From Burkholderia cenocepacia (lineage in GTDB: Bacteria; Pseudomonadota; Gammaproteobacteria; Burkholderiales; Burkholderiaceae), in NCBI RefSeq assembly GCF_900446215.1, contig NZ_UAQZ01000013.1:434001-498000 (forward strand): a stretch of DNA of 64,000 bases, given 5' to 3'. The notes beneath the pieces were generated by a model. The model was given only the letters and a program-made list of their open reading frames with translations. It had not been told where the DNA came from and ran no database searches. How positions within the stretch are numbered: position 1 is the first letter of the stretch; each line of letters starts with the position of its first letter. The translations under genes and the position numbers were made by a program. Positions 44,255 through 53,259 of the stretch are shown one piece after another.

Positions 44255-45916
44255 TCAATCGAGCCACACGCCGTCGAACCGGTGCCCGCCGAGCGGCGAG
44301 AACGTCAGCCCGTGTACGCGCTTGGAGATCGGCAGCGACACGATCGACGTCGCGATCGGCGTGAACGGCACCTGGTCCTTGAACACCACCTGCGCCTGCT
44401 CGTACAGCGCCGTGCGTTTCGCGACATCCGCGTTCGAACGCGCCGCCGTCACGAGCTGCTCGAAGTCCTTGTTGCACCACTTCGCGAGATTGCTGCCGTG
44501 CACCGCGTCGCAGCCGAGCAGCGTGCCGAGCCAGTTGTCGGGGTCGCCGTTGTCGCCCGACCAGCCGTACAGGATCGCGTCGTGCTGACCGTCGTGCTTC
44601 GCGCGGCGGTTGTACTCGCCCCATTCGTAGCTGACGATCTTCGCGCGCACGCCGATCTTCGCCCAGTCCTGCTGGATCAGTTGCGCCATCAGTTGCGCAT
44701 TCGGGTTGTACGGGCGCTGCACGGGCATCGCCCACAGCGTCAGGTCGAAGCCGTTCGGAAAGCCGGCCTGCGCGAGCAGCGCCTTCGCGGCGCCCGGATC
44801 GCGCGGCGCGTCCTTCAGGCGCGGGTTGTACGACCATTGCGCGGGCGGCATCGGGTTCGTCGCGACCGTCGCGTCGCCGTTGAACACGGTCTTGATGATC
44901 GCCGTCTTGTCGATCGCGATGTCGAGCGCGCGCCGCACGTCGACGCGATCGAGCGGCGGATGCTGCGTGTTGTACGCGACGAACCCGACGTTGAAGCCCG
45001 TCCCCGAAAACAGCGTCAGCCTCGGGTCGCGCCGCACCGTCTCGAGATCGGCCGGCCGCGGAAACACCGACACCTGGCATTCGCCGGCCACGAGCTTCTG
45101 CAAGCGCGCGGCGGGATCGGGCGTGATCGCGAACACGAGGCGCGCGAGCTTCACGTCGTCCGGTTTCCAGTAGTCGGGATTCGCGTCGTAGCGGATCAGC
45201 GCATCCTTCTGGTACGTGCGCAGCAGGAACGGCCCCGTGCCGACCGGGAACTGGTTGATGTCGGACTCGCGATGACGCGCGGCGAGCTGCCCCGCATATT
45301 CGGCCGACAGCACCGACGCGAACGCCATCGCGAGATTGCGCACGAACACGACGTCGGGCGACTTCAGCACGAAGCGCACCGTATAGTCGTCGACCTTCTC
45401 GATGCGCTCGATGTTGCGGTCGAAGCCGAGATCGCTGAAATACGGGAAGCTGACCGGATAGGCCTTGCGGAACGGATCGTCCGGGTCGAGCATCCGGCGG
45501 AACGTGAACACGACGTCGTCGGCCTGGAACGGTCGCGTCGGCGTGAACCACGCGGTGGTCTGGAACTTCACGCCGCGCCGCAAATGAAACGTGATCGTGC
45601 GCTGGTCGGGCGACACGTCCCAGCTCGTCGCCAGCGACGGCACGAGGTCGAGCGTGCCGCGCTTGAACTGCACGAGCCCGTTGTAGATCGTGTACGTGCT
45701 CGCATCGAAATCGGTGCTCGTCGTGTGCTGGCCGGGATCGAAGCCGGCCGGGCTGCCTTCGGAGCAGTACACGAGCGTCTTGCCGGCGGGTGCGGCGAGC
45801 GCGTGCGTCGCGGCGCCGGCCAGCAGCAACGACGCGGCGACGCCGCGAAGCACGGCGCCGGCATGCGGTACGCCGCGCGTACGGCGCGCGGCTGACGAAA
45901 CGAAAGGATTCTTCAT
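44255..45916 (-). CDS. ABC transporter substrate-binding protein, peptide/nickel/glutathione (DppA/OppA) family
   Basis: A 553-residue periplasmic protein with a signal peptide ending ATHALAAPAG and the SBP family 5 fold. It shows KTLVYCSEGSPAGFDPGQHT, TFHLRRGVKFQTT, FRRMLDPDDPF, VGTGPFLLRTY and the late GDNGDPDNWLGTLLGCDAVHGSN typical of DppA. It would capture a dipeptide or similar ligand in the periplasm. No permease or ATPase gene is adjacent; it is solitary, and its partner transporter lies elsewhere. An in-frame TTG 18 bases upstream of the ATG was rejected. Confidence 0.9.
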   Translation of the reverse strand: MKNPFVSSAARRTRGVPHAGAVLRGVAASLLLAGAATHALAAPAGKTLVYCSEGSPAGFDPGQHTTSTDFDASTYTIYNGLVQFKRGTLDLVPSLATSWDVSPDQRTITFHLRRGVKFQTTAWFTPTRPFQADDVVFTFRRMLDPDDPFRKAYPVSFPYFSDLGFDRNIERIEKVDDYTVRFVLKSPDVVFVRNLAMAFASVLSAEYAGQLAARHRESDINQFPVGTGPFLLRTYQKDALIRYDANPDYWKPDDVKLARLVFAITPDPAARLQKLVAGECQVSVFPRPADLETVRRDPRLTLFSGTGFNVGFVAYNTQHPPLDRVDVRRALDIAIDKTAIIKTVFNGDATVATNPMPPAQWSYNPRLKDAPRDPGAAKALLAQAGFPNGFDLTLWAMPVQRPYNPNAQLMAQLIQQDWAKIGVRAKIVSYEWGEYNRRAKHDGQHDAILYGWSGDNGDPDNWLGTLLGCDAVHGSNLAKWCNKDFEQLVTAARSNADVAKRTALYEQAQVVFKDQVPFTPIATSIVSLPISKRVHGLTFSPLGGHRFDGVWLD

Positions 45917-46294
45917 GGTGGCGGATGGAAGCAAGGGCTGTCATGCGAATGACGACCGCCGATCTTCGCGCGCCTCCCGCCGATCGCTTACCAATTAATT
46001 CCGCGTTGCTTATCGTCGCCGATGCATCCCGCTGCCGCTGCATCGAAAAGTCCATGCGAGCGGCGCATCCATGCCGAACACGGCCGCGGGCCGCCCGGGC
46101 ACGCGCATCGAAACTGTCGAAACCGTCGCGACCATTCGCGCGCCACCGCATGGCCTTCCGGCCCCCTGCAGGTTCTCCGGAATGGGTGCATCGTATCGGT
46201 TGGCCGACGCCGACACCCGCGCGCGGGAATCCGCCCCGCGCGCACGTGCCGGCACGGCGCGTCCGTGCGCGCCGCCCTTTCTGGAGGAACCACG
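45917..46294. other. Divergent intergenic region (378 bp), no gene seen
   Basis: It separates the leftward peptide-type binding-protein gene and the rightward DUF427 gene. An AT-rich segment (TTACCAATTAATTCC near 45988-46002) may hold a promoter for the leftward gene. The rest is GC-rich with no strong dyad, RNA-like structure or credible coding frame. Confidence 0.35.
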
Positions 46295-46702
46295 ATGCCG
46301 CTCAGCCCCGATACGCCCTCTCGTCCGGTGAAATCGCCGGGCCCCGATCATCCGATCCTGATCGAACCGCACTCGTCCCGCGTGATCGTGAAGGTGGCCG
46401 ACAAGGTCGTCGCCGATACGCGCCACGCGCTGGTGCTGCGCGAGGCCAGCTATCCGGCGGTGCTGTACATTCCGCGCGAGGATGCCGACATGTCGCTGCT
46501 GCAACGTACCGACCACGCGACGTACTGCCCGTACAAGGGCGATTGCGCGTACTACTCGATCCCCGCCGGCGGCGAACGCTCGATCAATGCCGTGTGGACG
46601 TACGAGCATCCGAATCCGGCCGTCGAATCGATTCGCGGGCACCTCGCGTTCTACCCGGATCGCGTCGATTCGATCGAGGAACGCCTGCTCGTCAGCGAGT
46701 GA
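46295..46702 (+). CDS. DUF427-family protein
   Basis: A 135-residue protein of the DUF427 family, a beta-barrel-like single-domain group (PF04248). Typical segments are VIVKVADKVVADTRHALVL, PAVLYIPREDADMSLL and the YCPYKGDCAYYSI box with two cysteines. Function of the family is unknown. A CTGGAGGAAC ribosome site precedes the ATG. The gene stands between the peptide-type and sulfonate-type binding-protein genes. Confidence 0.9.
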   Translation: MPLSPDTPSRPVKSPGPDHPILIEPHSSRVIVKVADKVVADTRHALVLREASYPAVLYIPREDADMSLLQRTDHATYCPYKGDCAYYSIPAGGERSINAVWTYEHPNPAVESIRGHLAFYPDRVDSIEERLLVSE

Positions 46703-46746
46703 AGACGGTCGCGCCCGGCTCCACTGCGGGCCGGTATCGTGCGCCC

Positions 46747-46772
46747 GCTGATTTGCATATCAGCATTCGTTG
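46747..46772 (+). promoter_or_regulatory. Inverted repeat and shared motif upstream of the third SsuA-like gene
   Basis: GCTGAT-N6-ATCAGC (46747-46764) is a perfect dyad. It overlaps GCATATCAGCATTCGTTG (46755-46772), which fits the GCAT-N6-A-N-TCG-N-TG pattern seen before the two other SsuA-like genes. It is about 145 bp upstream of the ATG. Confidence 0.42.
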
Positions 46773-46915
46773 GTTGGCCGCGGGCCCGCGCGGCCGTATC
46801 GTCCTGAATCCGGCGCGGGCCGGCCCGTTGCGTGCGTCGCCCGCATCCGGCCCGGTCCTGCGCCGGCCGCGCCGCCCCCGCGCGCGGTCCGTGAACCCGC
46901 ACGCAGGACATTCCG

Positions 46916-47908
46916 ATGAACGACACCCCGCACGCAGACCTTGAAACGAATCCGGCGAACCCGCGCCGCCGCCAGTGGCTGCACGGCGCGGCCGCCGGGC
47001 TGGCCGGGCTCGCGCTCGGCCCGCTCGCGGCCGTGCCCGCGCGGGCCGAGGCCAGCGGCACGCGGCTGCGCATCGGCTTCCAGAAATACGGCAACTTCGT
47101 CGTGCTCAAGGCACGCGGCACGCTCGAGAAGCGTCTCGCGAACCAGGGCGTCACCGTGCAATGGCTCGAATTCCCGGCCGGCCCGCAACTGCTCGAAGGG
47201 CTGAACGCCGGCGCGATCGACGTCGGCACGGTCGGCGAAACCCCGCCGATCTTCGCGCAGGCCGCCGGCGTCGATTTCGTCTACATCGGCAACGAGCCGC
47301 CCGCGCCGCAGGGCGAGGCGATCGTCGTGCTGCCCGATTCGCCGATCCGCACCGTCGCGCAACTGCGCGGCAAGAAGGTCGCGTTCAACAAGGGCTCGAA
47401 CGTCCACTACCTGCTGGTGAAGGCGCTCGAGCATGCGGGCCTCGCGTACGCCGACATCCAGCCCATCTATCTGACGCCGGCCGACGCGCGCGCCGCGTTC
47501 GTGCAGCGCAGCGTCGATGCGTGGGTGATCTGGGATCCGTATCTGGCCGCCGCCGAACGGCAGCTCGGCGCGCGCGTGGTCGCGAACGGCGACGCTCTCG
47601 TGCGCAACACGCAGTACTACCTCGCGGCGCGCAAGTACGCGGCCGCGCATCCGCAGGTGCTGCGCGCGCTGCTCGACGAAGTCGACGCGGTCGATCGCTG
47701 GGCGCGCGATCACGTGCCCGAGGTGGCCGCGCAACTGTCGCCGCTCGTCGGCCTCGACGCACCGACGCTCGAAGTCGCGCTCAAGCGCGCCGGCTACGGC
47801 GTGCAGCCGATCACGGACGCGACGGTCGCGTACCAGCAGAACATCGCCGACGCGTTCAGCACGCTGAAGCTGATCCCGGGCAAGCTGTCGGTGGCAAGCG
47901 CACGCTGA
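46916..47908 (+). CDS. SsuA-like aliphatic sulfonate binding protein, Tat-type signal
   Basis: A 330-residue periplasmic binding protein close to SsuA. The Tat-like signal is PRRRQWLHGAAAGLAGLAL. The core shows RIGFQKYGNFVVLKARGTLE, VQWLEFPAGPQLLEGLN, DVGTVGETPPIFAQAAG and PIRTVAQLRGKKVAFNKGSN, all SsuA features. No permease or ATPase gene is nearby, so it may share the transporter encoded at 39432-42010 or one elsewhere in the genome. It carries the same upstream pattern as the other SsuA-like genes. The next gene on the opposite strand ends 4 bp after its stop. Confidence 0.88.
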   Translation: MNDTPHADLETNPANPRRRQWLHGAAAGLAGLALGPLAAVPARAEASGTRLRIGFQKYGNFVVLKARGTLEKRLANQGVTVQWLEFPAGPQLLEGLNAGAIDVGTVGETPPIFAQAAGVDFVYIGNEPPAPQGEAIVVLPDSPIRTVAQLRGKKVAFNKGSNVHYLLVKALEHAGLAYADIQPIYLTPADARAAFVQRSVDAWVIWDPYLAAAERQLGARVVANGDALVRNTQYYLAARKYAAAHPQVLRALLDEVDAVDRWARDHVPEVAAQLSPLVGLDAPTLEVALKRAGYGVQPITDATVAYQQNIADAFSTLKLIPGKLSVASAR

Positions 47909-47912
47909 CGCG

Positions 47913-48497
47913 TCACGATGCAGGCGTCGCGCCGATGCGCCGCCATTCGTCGTAGTCGGTGACGAGGCCCGCGTCGTCGGTTCCGATATCGGCCGCATAC
48001 GTGCCGCTCTCGTAGCGATACACGTGCGGCGCCGTGCGCGCATAGCGCTGCTCGCCGCGTACGATGTCGAAACCGGGGAAACGCAGCCACGCGGTGCGAA
48101 TCTCGGCCGACTCGCCGACGGCGAGCGCCAGCCGCCGGATCGGCAGCGTATTGGTCGACGGACTGAAGCCGAGATCGATGTCGGTTGCGCCCGCAAGCAT
48201 CGGCGCCTCGACGCCGTCGATCGTCCACTGCCCGGCATCGCAAGCGATGTCCCATTGCCGTGGCGGCGCCGTGCCGGTCCACCGCGTCATGCGCGCCGAA
48301 CGGGTGAGCCAGTCGGCGCCGCATGCGATCGCGTAGTCGATCCGGAACGGCGTGCCGTCGAGCGCGCCCGTCACCGCCCCCGACAGCGCGATGCCCGTTT
48401 GCGACTCGTCGAGCCGGCACCATTCGGCCGCCTGCCACGTCTGCACGATCTGCCATGCGACGCAGTGCGTGCGTCGAGATTCGTTCCGTTGCGTCAT
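47913..48497 (-). CDS. Putative glycolipid-binding domain protein
   Basis: A 194-residue soluble protein. TWQAAEWCRLDESQTGIALSG, FRIDYAIACGADWLTR and the closing LRFPGFDIVRGEQRYARTA with VYRYESGTYAADI are the marks of the glycolipid-binding (DUF1089, PF06475) family, a lipocalin-like beta-structure. No signal peptide is visible, so it is probably cytoplasmic. Function unknown. It is convergent with the SsuA-like gene at only 4 bp, with no terminator visible between them. Confidence 0.83.
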   Translation of the reverse strand: MTQRNESRRTHCVAWQIVQTWQAAEWCRLDESQTGIALSGAVTGALDGTPFRIDYAIACGADWLTRSARMTRWTGTAPPRQWDIACDAGQWTIDGVEAPMLAGATDIDLGFSPSTNTLPIRRLALAVGESAEIRTAWLRFPGFDIVRGEQRYARTAPHVYRYESGTYAADIGTDDAGLVTDYDEWRRIGATPAS

Positions 48498-48598
48498 ATC
48501 GTCTCCTGGCGGTCGGGCAGGAGCCGATTGTCGCTCATCGTGCCGATGAACACACGCGGCTTCGCCGACCGCTCTCCCCGGGGCAAGACGGACGAGAC

Positions 48599-49024
48599 TC
48601 AGCCGGCTCCCGTCGCGGCCACTTCCGCGCAGCTTTCGGGTTTCCACAGGAACGTACGCGCCACGCGGTCCTGATCGAACAGCACCTTGTACTGGCACTG
48701 AACGGGGCCGCTCTTCGACGGCAGATGGAACAGGTAGTCCCACTCGCGCACGCCCATCAACCCTTCCGAGAAGTGCGGCGTGCCGAGCAGCGCATAGAGC
48801 TGCGTCTTGTTCATTCCGGCACGCACGCTGCGCAGGTTGTCGAGATTCGGCCATGCACCGTCGTTCACGCCGGCGTGGCTCACGTCCGGAAACACGGGCT
48901 GGTCGGTCGTGCCTTCCGGCTTGACGGTGCTGAGACTGCCGCAGCCCGCAACGACAGCGGCAACACAGACGGCCACCGTCGCGCGAGCGGCCTGGATCGT
49001 TACGCGAATGCGCAGGTTTTGCAT
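48599..49024 (-). CDS. BamE/SmpA-like lipoprotein behind the adhesin gene
   Basis: A 141-residue lipoprotein. The signal peptide ends in a lipobox (AAVVAGC). The mature part has LRSVRAGMNKTQLYALLG and SEGLMGVREWDYLFHL, the SmpA/BamE fold pattern, plus a Cys pair late in the sequence. It lies directly downstream of the trimeric autotransporter in the same direction, so co-transcription is likely and a role in adhesin export or envelope anchoring is plausible, as with the lipoprotein partners of SadA-type adhesins. An upstream ATG at 49057 (12 bases after the adhesin stop) is an alternative start. Confidence 0.8.
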   Translation of the reverse strand: MQNLRIRVTIQAARATVAVCVAAVVAGCGSLSTVKPEGTTDQPVFPDVSHAGVNDGAWPNLDNLRSVRAGMNKTQLYALLGTPHFSEGLMGVREWDYLFHLPSKSGPVQCQYKVLFDQDRVARTFLWKPESCAEVAATGAG

Positions 49025-49068
49025 GGATGGCTGGATTCCGGTGTGATGGATTTTCATGAGGCGGGCGC

Positions 49069-52000
49069 TCACCACTGGTAACCGACGCCGACCGATGCGC
49101 CGAGGTCACCACGCGATGTACTGCTCGCGGAGCCCTTCAGCACCCAGTTGCCGTTGTCGGACACGGTGGACAGGCCGAGCGCGACACCGCTTTCGCCGCG
49201 CCACGCACCACCGCCGAGCGCGACCATGCTCTTGCCAGGCAGATACGCCTGCGGCAAGCTGGCCATCGCCATCGCCGCGGCAACGCCCGCGGTCAACCGG
49301 TGATCCAGACTCTGCATGTCGCTGCGCACGCCCGCGATCTGGCTCCCGAGGCCATGTTCCATCGCGCGCAACTGGTTGACGTTGACCGCATCGGTGCCGG
49401 CCGTGCCGGGCGCCACGTTGACGATCTGGCGTTCGCGACCGGTCGCGCCCATCGACACCGCGTTGTCGCGGCTGCCGTCGGAACCCGCACCCAGCGCGAC
49501 CGAATTGCTGCCCGACGCCTTCGCACCGTTACCGATCGCCGAAGAATTGCTGCCCGTCGCGCTCGCCTGGTTGCCGAGCGCCGTGCTGTTCGCACCCGAC
49601 GCGACGGCACCCGCGCCGCCGGCTACCGCGTTGCTGCCACTTACGGCAGGTGCGACCGGCGTTTGGTCCTGGCTGACCTGGAACATGCCGCCCGCGCCGT
49701 TCTTCACGCGGGTCACGTCGCCTTCGACATTCGTCATCCGGTCGCCGAGCTTCCGTACGTCGTCGCCGACGTTCACGACATCGCCGGCCACCTTCTGCAC
49801 CTGCTGATCGGTGTAGTCCTTTGCTTCCTTGACGGCACCGTCGAGCTGGCGCACGTTCACCGCGTCGGTCGCTTCGCGGCCGTCGGCCACGTTGCTGACC
49901 GTACGCTCGGCACCCGGTGCGCCGACCGACACCGTGCCGGCCGTGCTGTTCTGCGCCCCGGAGTATTTGCCGGCGTACTGCTCCGCGCCGCGATCGGCGA
50001 CGGAGCCCGCGCCCAGTGCGACATCGCCGTCCTTGCCTGCGACCGCGCCGTTACCGACCGCGACCGAATCGACGCCGCTGGCGGTCGCCGCCGGCCCCAT
50101 CGCCGCGCTGCCCACGCCGTTCGCCTGCGAGTCGGGCAGCGGCGCCGTGCCGCCGTTCGCGTGGAAGTACTTGATGCCGCCGCCGTTCGCGATGGTGTCG
50201 ACCTGGTCGCCGAGCCGCGTCACGTTCCGGTTCGTCTCGTACAGTTGCGAACCGTTGACCGCATCCGTACTGGTCGCCGACAGTTCGCCGGCCGCGACGT
50301 TCGTGATTGCCGCCGGCGCGCCGCCCGGGTTCATCGTCACGTGCGTGTAGTCGATCGTGCCGTCCGGGTTGCGGTCGTATTTCACCGCGCCCGCGCTCCA
50401 GTCGACGACGCTCGCCTGCAGCGACTTCAACTGGCTGACGTTGACGGCATCGGTATCGCCGGCGCCGGCCGCGACGTTCGTGATCCGGCGCGCCGCACCG
50501 CTGCTGCCGATGCTCAGTTCGCCGACCGGATTCGTGCCGGCCAGCGTACCCGTGCCCGGGTTGTACGCGGCATTGCCGAGTGTCGCGCCGTCCGCGATCG
50601 CATTGGCGCCCAGCGCAACACTGCCACCATGGCTCGCCGTCGCCTGACGGCCCAGCGCCAGCGCGTCGTCGGCGCTGGCGGTTGCCGCATAACCGACGGC
50701 CGTGCTGCCAGGGGCTTGCGCAAACGCGTCAGTCTGCGCAAGGCCCGCTTCGTTCGTACGTACATAGCGGATACCCGTCCCGTTCTGGTCGGTGTAAGAC
50801 TGGCTCGTATCACCGGCGATGTGGTTCAGCGTGTCGCCCAGCTTCGTCACGTTTCCATTCGTTTCGTTGAGCTGCGAGCCGTTCACGGCGTCGGTACTGT
50901 TCGCAGACACGTCACCTTGCGCCACGTTCGTGATCTTCGTGCCACCGGTCTTGCCGCCGTCCGTCGAGGCCGGGCCGTCGAGCGTGATCTGCGTCTTCGG
51001 ATCGCCCGGGCTGCCGTCGTACTTCACCGCGCGGTCGCTCACGTTGCCGACGCTCGTTTCCACCGACTTCAACTGGCTCACGTTCACGGCGTCGGTATCG
51101 ACCGAGCCCGCGGCCACGTTCGTGATCCGGCGTTCCGCGCCACCGCTGCCGATGCTCACCTCGCCAACCGGGTTCGTCCCCGCAAGCGGGCCCGTGCCCG
51201 GGTTGTATGCCGCGTTTCCGAGCGTGCTGCCATCCGCGATCGAATTGGCGCCGAGCGCGACGCTGCCTGCATGCGAGGCCGTCGCCTCGCGACCCAGCGC
51301 CAGCGCGTTGTCCGCGCTTGCGGTCGCCGAGTAGCCGACGGCCGTGCTGCCCGGCGCCTGTGCGAACGCATCGGTCTGCGCGAGACCCGCTTCGTTCGTC
51401 CTCGCGTAACGAATGCCTGTCCCGTTCCGGTCCGTGTATGACTGGCTCGTATCGCCGGCGATATGGTTCAGCGTATCGCCTAGCCTCGTTACGTTCTGGT
51501 TCGTGTCGTAGAGCTGCGAACCATTCACCGCATCGGTGCTGTTCGCCGACACGTCGCCCGCCGCCACGTTCGTGACCTTCGTTGCCGTGCCTCCCGGGTT
51601 CATCGTCACGCTGTTGTAGTTGATCGAGCCGTCGGGGTTCGTGTCGTACTTCACCGCCTGCTCACTCGCCTGCCGAAGCTTCTGGTTCGTGTCGCTCAGC
51701 TGCGCGCCGTTCACCGCGTCGGTGCTGGTCGGCGACACGTCGCCGGGTGCGACGCTCGTGATCTTCTGGCCGGCCATGTTCAGCCCCGACCCCGACAGCA
51801 CCGGGCCGCCGTTGTCGATCCCCACGCTCGTGAACGTCGGCGTGTCGCTCGTCGCGACCGTGATCGTCGAACCGTTCTGCGTCAGCGCGATGTTCTTGCC
51901 GCCGTCGACCGTCATCGTCGCGCCCGGCCGGATCGCCGCCACCGACGTACCGCTCGCATTGCCGCTCGTCGTCACGTTCCAGCCTTCGTTCAGCGCGTTG

Positions 52001-53259
52001 ATCGCGTCGCTGATCGTCGTCTGCCGGCCGCCCGCGATGTTGTACGTCGGGCTCGTCACCTTGCCCGTCGCGGGGTCGTACGACGCACCGCCGCCCATCG
52101 CCGACGCCGTGCTGTCGCCGAGGTTGTTGACGGTCTGGTTCGTCTGGTTCAGCTGCGCGCCGTTGACTGCATCGGTGCTCGTCGACGACACGTCGCCAGC
52201 CGCGACATTGGCCAGCTTCGACGGCGAACCGCCCGGGTTCAGCGTCACGCTGTTGTAGTTGACCGACCCGTCCGCGTTCGTGTCGTATTTGACCGCACGG
52301 TCCGACACCGCGGTCAACTGGTTCACGTTCACCGCATCGGTCGCGGCCGTCCCGCCGGCGACGTTCTTGATCTGGCGTTCGCTGCCCGCGCTGCCGACCG
52401 ACACCGCACCGGTCGACGCAATCGCGTCGCCACTGAACTTCGCGGGGCCCGCCGCATTCGCCGCACCGACGCTGTTCGAGCCGAGCGCGATGCTGTCGTC
52501 GACGCCGGTCACGGCGCCCGCCCCGAGCGACACCGAGTTCGCCCCGCTCGCACGCGTTTGCGTGGCCGGGTTGTAGTTCGCGCCGTTCGACACACCGTCG
52601 TTGCCGGCCGCCCGCGAATCGGATGCGCCGATCGCAATCGACCGATAGCCGTCCGCCAGCGCCGAGTGCCCCATCGCAATGCCGCTCTCGCCCTTCGCAT
52701 ACGCGACGTTGCCGAGCGCCATCGAATAATCGCCGCTTGCCGCGGATTGCCGGCCGACCGCGATACTCGTGTTACCGCTCGACAGCGCAACCGGGCCGAT
52801 CGCCACGCCCGAATTGCCCTGCACCGCTGCGGCGCCGACGCCCAACGCCACGCCACCCTGCGCGGCGCTCGCGCGATCGCCGACCGCGACGCCCGCCGTC
52901 TGCGCGGACGCATTGTTGCCGACCGCCGTCGAACAGCCGTTGGTCAACACGTAGGTGCCGCCACCCGACGACGTGTTACCCGGATTTTTCCGGTCGACGA
53001 AATTCTGGCCGCAACTCTGGTCGACCGTTGCCGTTTTGCCCGACGGCGCATTGTTCGCGCCACCCGATACGACCGTCTGTGCCAATGCATCGGGCCCCGT
53101 CACGGCGAACCCGGTCGCGGCCACGCCCAGCGCCAGCAACCCGCGCGACACCTGGCGACGTGCGCTGCGCGCCGGCTTGCCGCACACGGCGGCATGCTCG
53201 TGAACCGCGATCCAAGCGCGGATCGTTTCATTCCAGATTGTTTTGTATATCTTGTTCAT
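49069..53259 (-). CDS. Trimeric autotransporter adhesin (YadA-like, with ESPR)
   Basis: A 1396-residue type Vc autotransporter. It starts with the extended signal peptide region (MNKIYKTIWNETIRAWIAVH) and a signal peptide ending near residue 60 (DALAQ). The passenger has YadA head repeats (AVGNNASAQTAG-type SxAxG blocks) and neck repeats (NVAAGDVSANSTDAVNGSQL). The C-terminus has the coiled stalk and the YadA anchor (AGVAAAMAMASLPQAYLPGK to SVGVGYQW). Such proteins trimerise on the outer surface and bind host matrix, host cells or other bacteria. Two passenger modules are 214-residue tandem copies. A BamE-like lipoprotein gene follows. Confidence 0.93.
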   Translation of the reverse strand: MNKIYKTIWNETIRAWIAVHEHAAVCGKPARSARRQVSRGLLALGVAATGFAVTGPDALAQTVVSGGANNAPSGKTATVDQSCGQNFVDRKNPGNTSSGGGTYVLTNGCSTAVGNNASAQTAGVAVGDRASAAQGGVALGVGAAAVQGNSGVAIGPVALSSGNTSIAVGRQSAASGDYSMALGNVAYAKGESGIAMGHSALADGYRSIAIGASDSRAAGNDGVSNGANYNPATQTRASGANSVSLGAGAVTGVDDSIALGSNSVGAANAAGPAKFSGDAIASTGAVSVGSAGSERQIKNVAGGTAATDAVNVNQLTAVSDRAVKYDTNADGSVNYNSVTLNPGGSPSKLANVAAGDVSSTSTDAVNGAQLNQTNQTVNNLGDSTASAMGGGASYDPATGKVTSPTYNIAGGRQTTISDAINALNEGWNVTTSGNASGTSVAAIRPGATMTVDGGKNIALTQNGSTITVATSDTPTFTSVGIDNGGPVLSGSGLNMAGQKITSVAPGDVSPTSTDAVNGAQLSDTNQKLRQASEQAVKYDTNPDGSINYNSVTMNPGGTATKVTNVAAGDVSANSTDAVNGSQLYDTNQNVTRLGDTLNHIAGDTSQSYTDRNGTGIRYARTNEAGLAQTDAFAQAPGSTAVGYSATASADNALALGREATASHAGSVALGANSIADGSTLGNAAYNPGTGPLAGTNPVGEVSIGSGGAERRITNVAAGSVDTDAVNVSQLKSVETSVGNVSDRAVKYDGSPGDPKTQITLDGPASTDGGKTGGTKITNVAQGDVSANSTDAVNGSQLNETNGNVTKLGDTLNHIAGDTSQSYTDQNGTGIRYVRTNEAGLAQTDAFAQAPGSTAVGYAATASADDALALGRQATASHGGSVALGANAIADGATLGNAAYNPGTGTLAGTNPVGELSIGSSGAARRITNVAAGAGDTDAVNVSQLKSLQASVVDWSAGAVKYDRNPDGTIDYTHVTMNPGGAPAAITNVAAGELSATSTDAVNGSQLYETNRNVTRLGDQVDTIANGGGIKYFHANGGTAPLPDSQANGVGSAAMGPAATASGVDSVAVGNGAVAGKDGDVALGAGSVADRGAEQYAGKYSGAQNSTAGTVSVGAPGAERTVSNVADGREATDAVNVRQLDGAVKEAKDYTDQQVQKVAGDVVNVGDDVRKLGDRMTNVEGDVTRVKNGAGGMFQVSQDQTPVAPAVSGSNAVAGGAGAVASGANSTALGNQASATGSNSSAIGNGAKASGSNSVALGAGSDGSRDNAVSMGATGRERQIVNVAPGTAGTDAVNVNQLRAMEHGLGSQIAGVRSDMQSLDHRLTAGVAAAMAMASLPQAYLPGKSMVALGGGAWRGESGVALGLSTVSDNGNWVLKGSASSTSRGDLGASVGVGYQW
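50403..51578 (-). repeat. Two tandem 642-bp modules inside the adhesin gene
   Basis: Coding modules at about 51045-51578 and 50403-50936 align at an offset of exactly 642 bp (214 codons). They share GDTLNHIAGDTSQSYTD, TNEAGLAQTDAFAQAPGSTA and TLGNAAYNPGTG with only a few residue differences (for example YSATASADNALALG versus YAATASADDALALG). The difference between copies includes synonymous changes, so the duplication is not brand new, but recombination could still vary copy number. Confidence 0.8.

Noticed and set aside
49300..51441. 713-codon plus-strand frame antisense to the adhesin
   Set aside because: The open frame and its internal repeats are a by-product of the repetitive, GC-rich adhesin code; it is dominated by Arg, Ala, Val and His.
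50403..51578. Periodic repeats that might be read as a CRISPR-like array or transposon ends
   Set aside because: The period is 642 bp, in phase with codons, and the units encode YadA head/neck motifs; no short repeat-spacer pattern exists.
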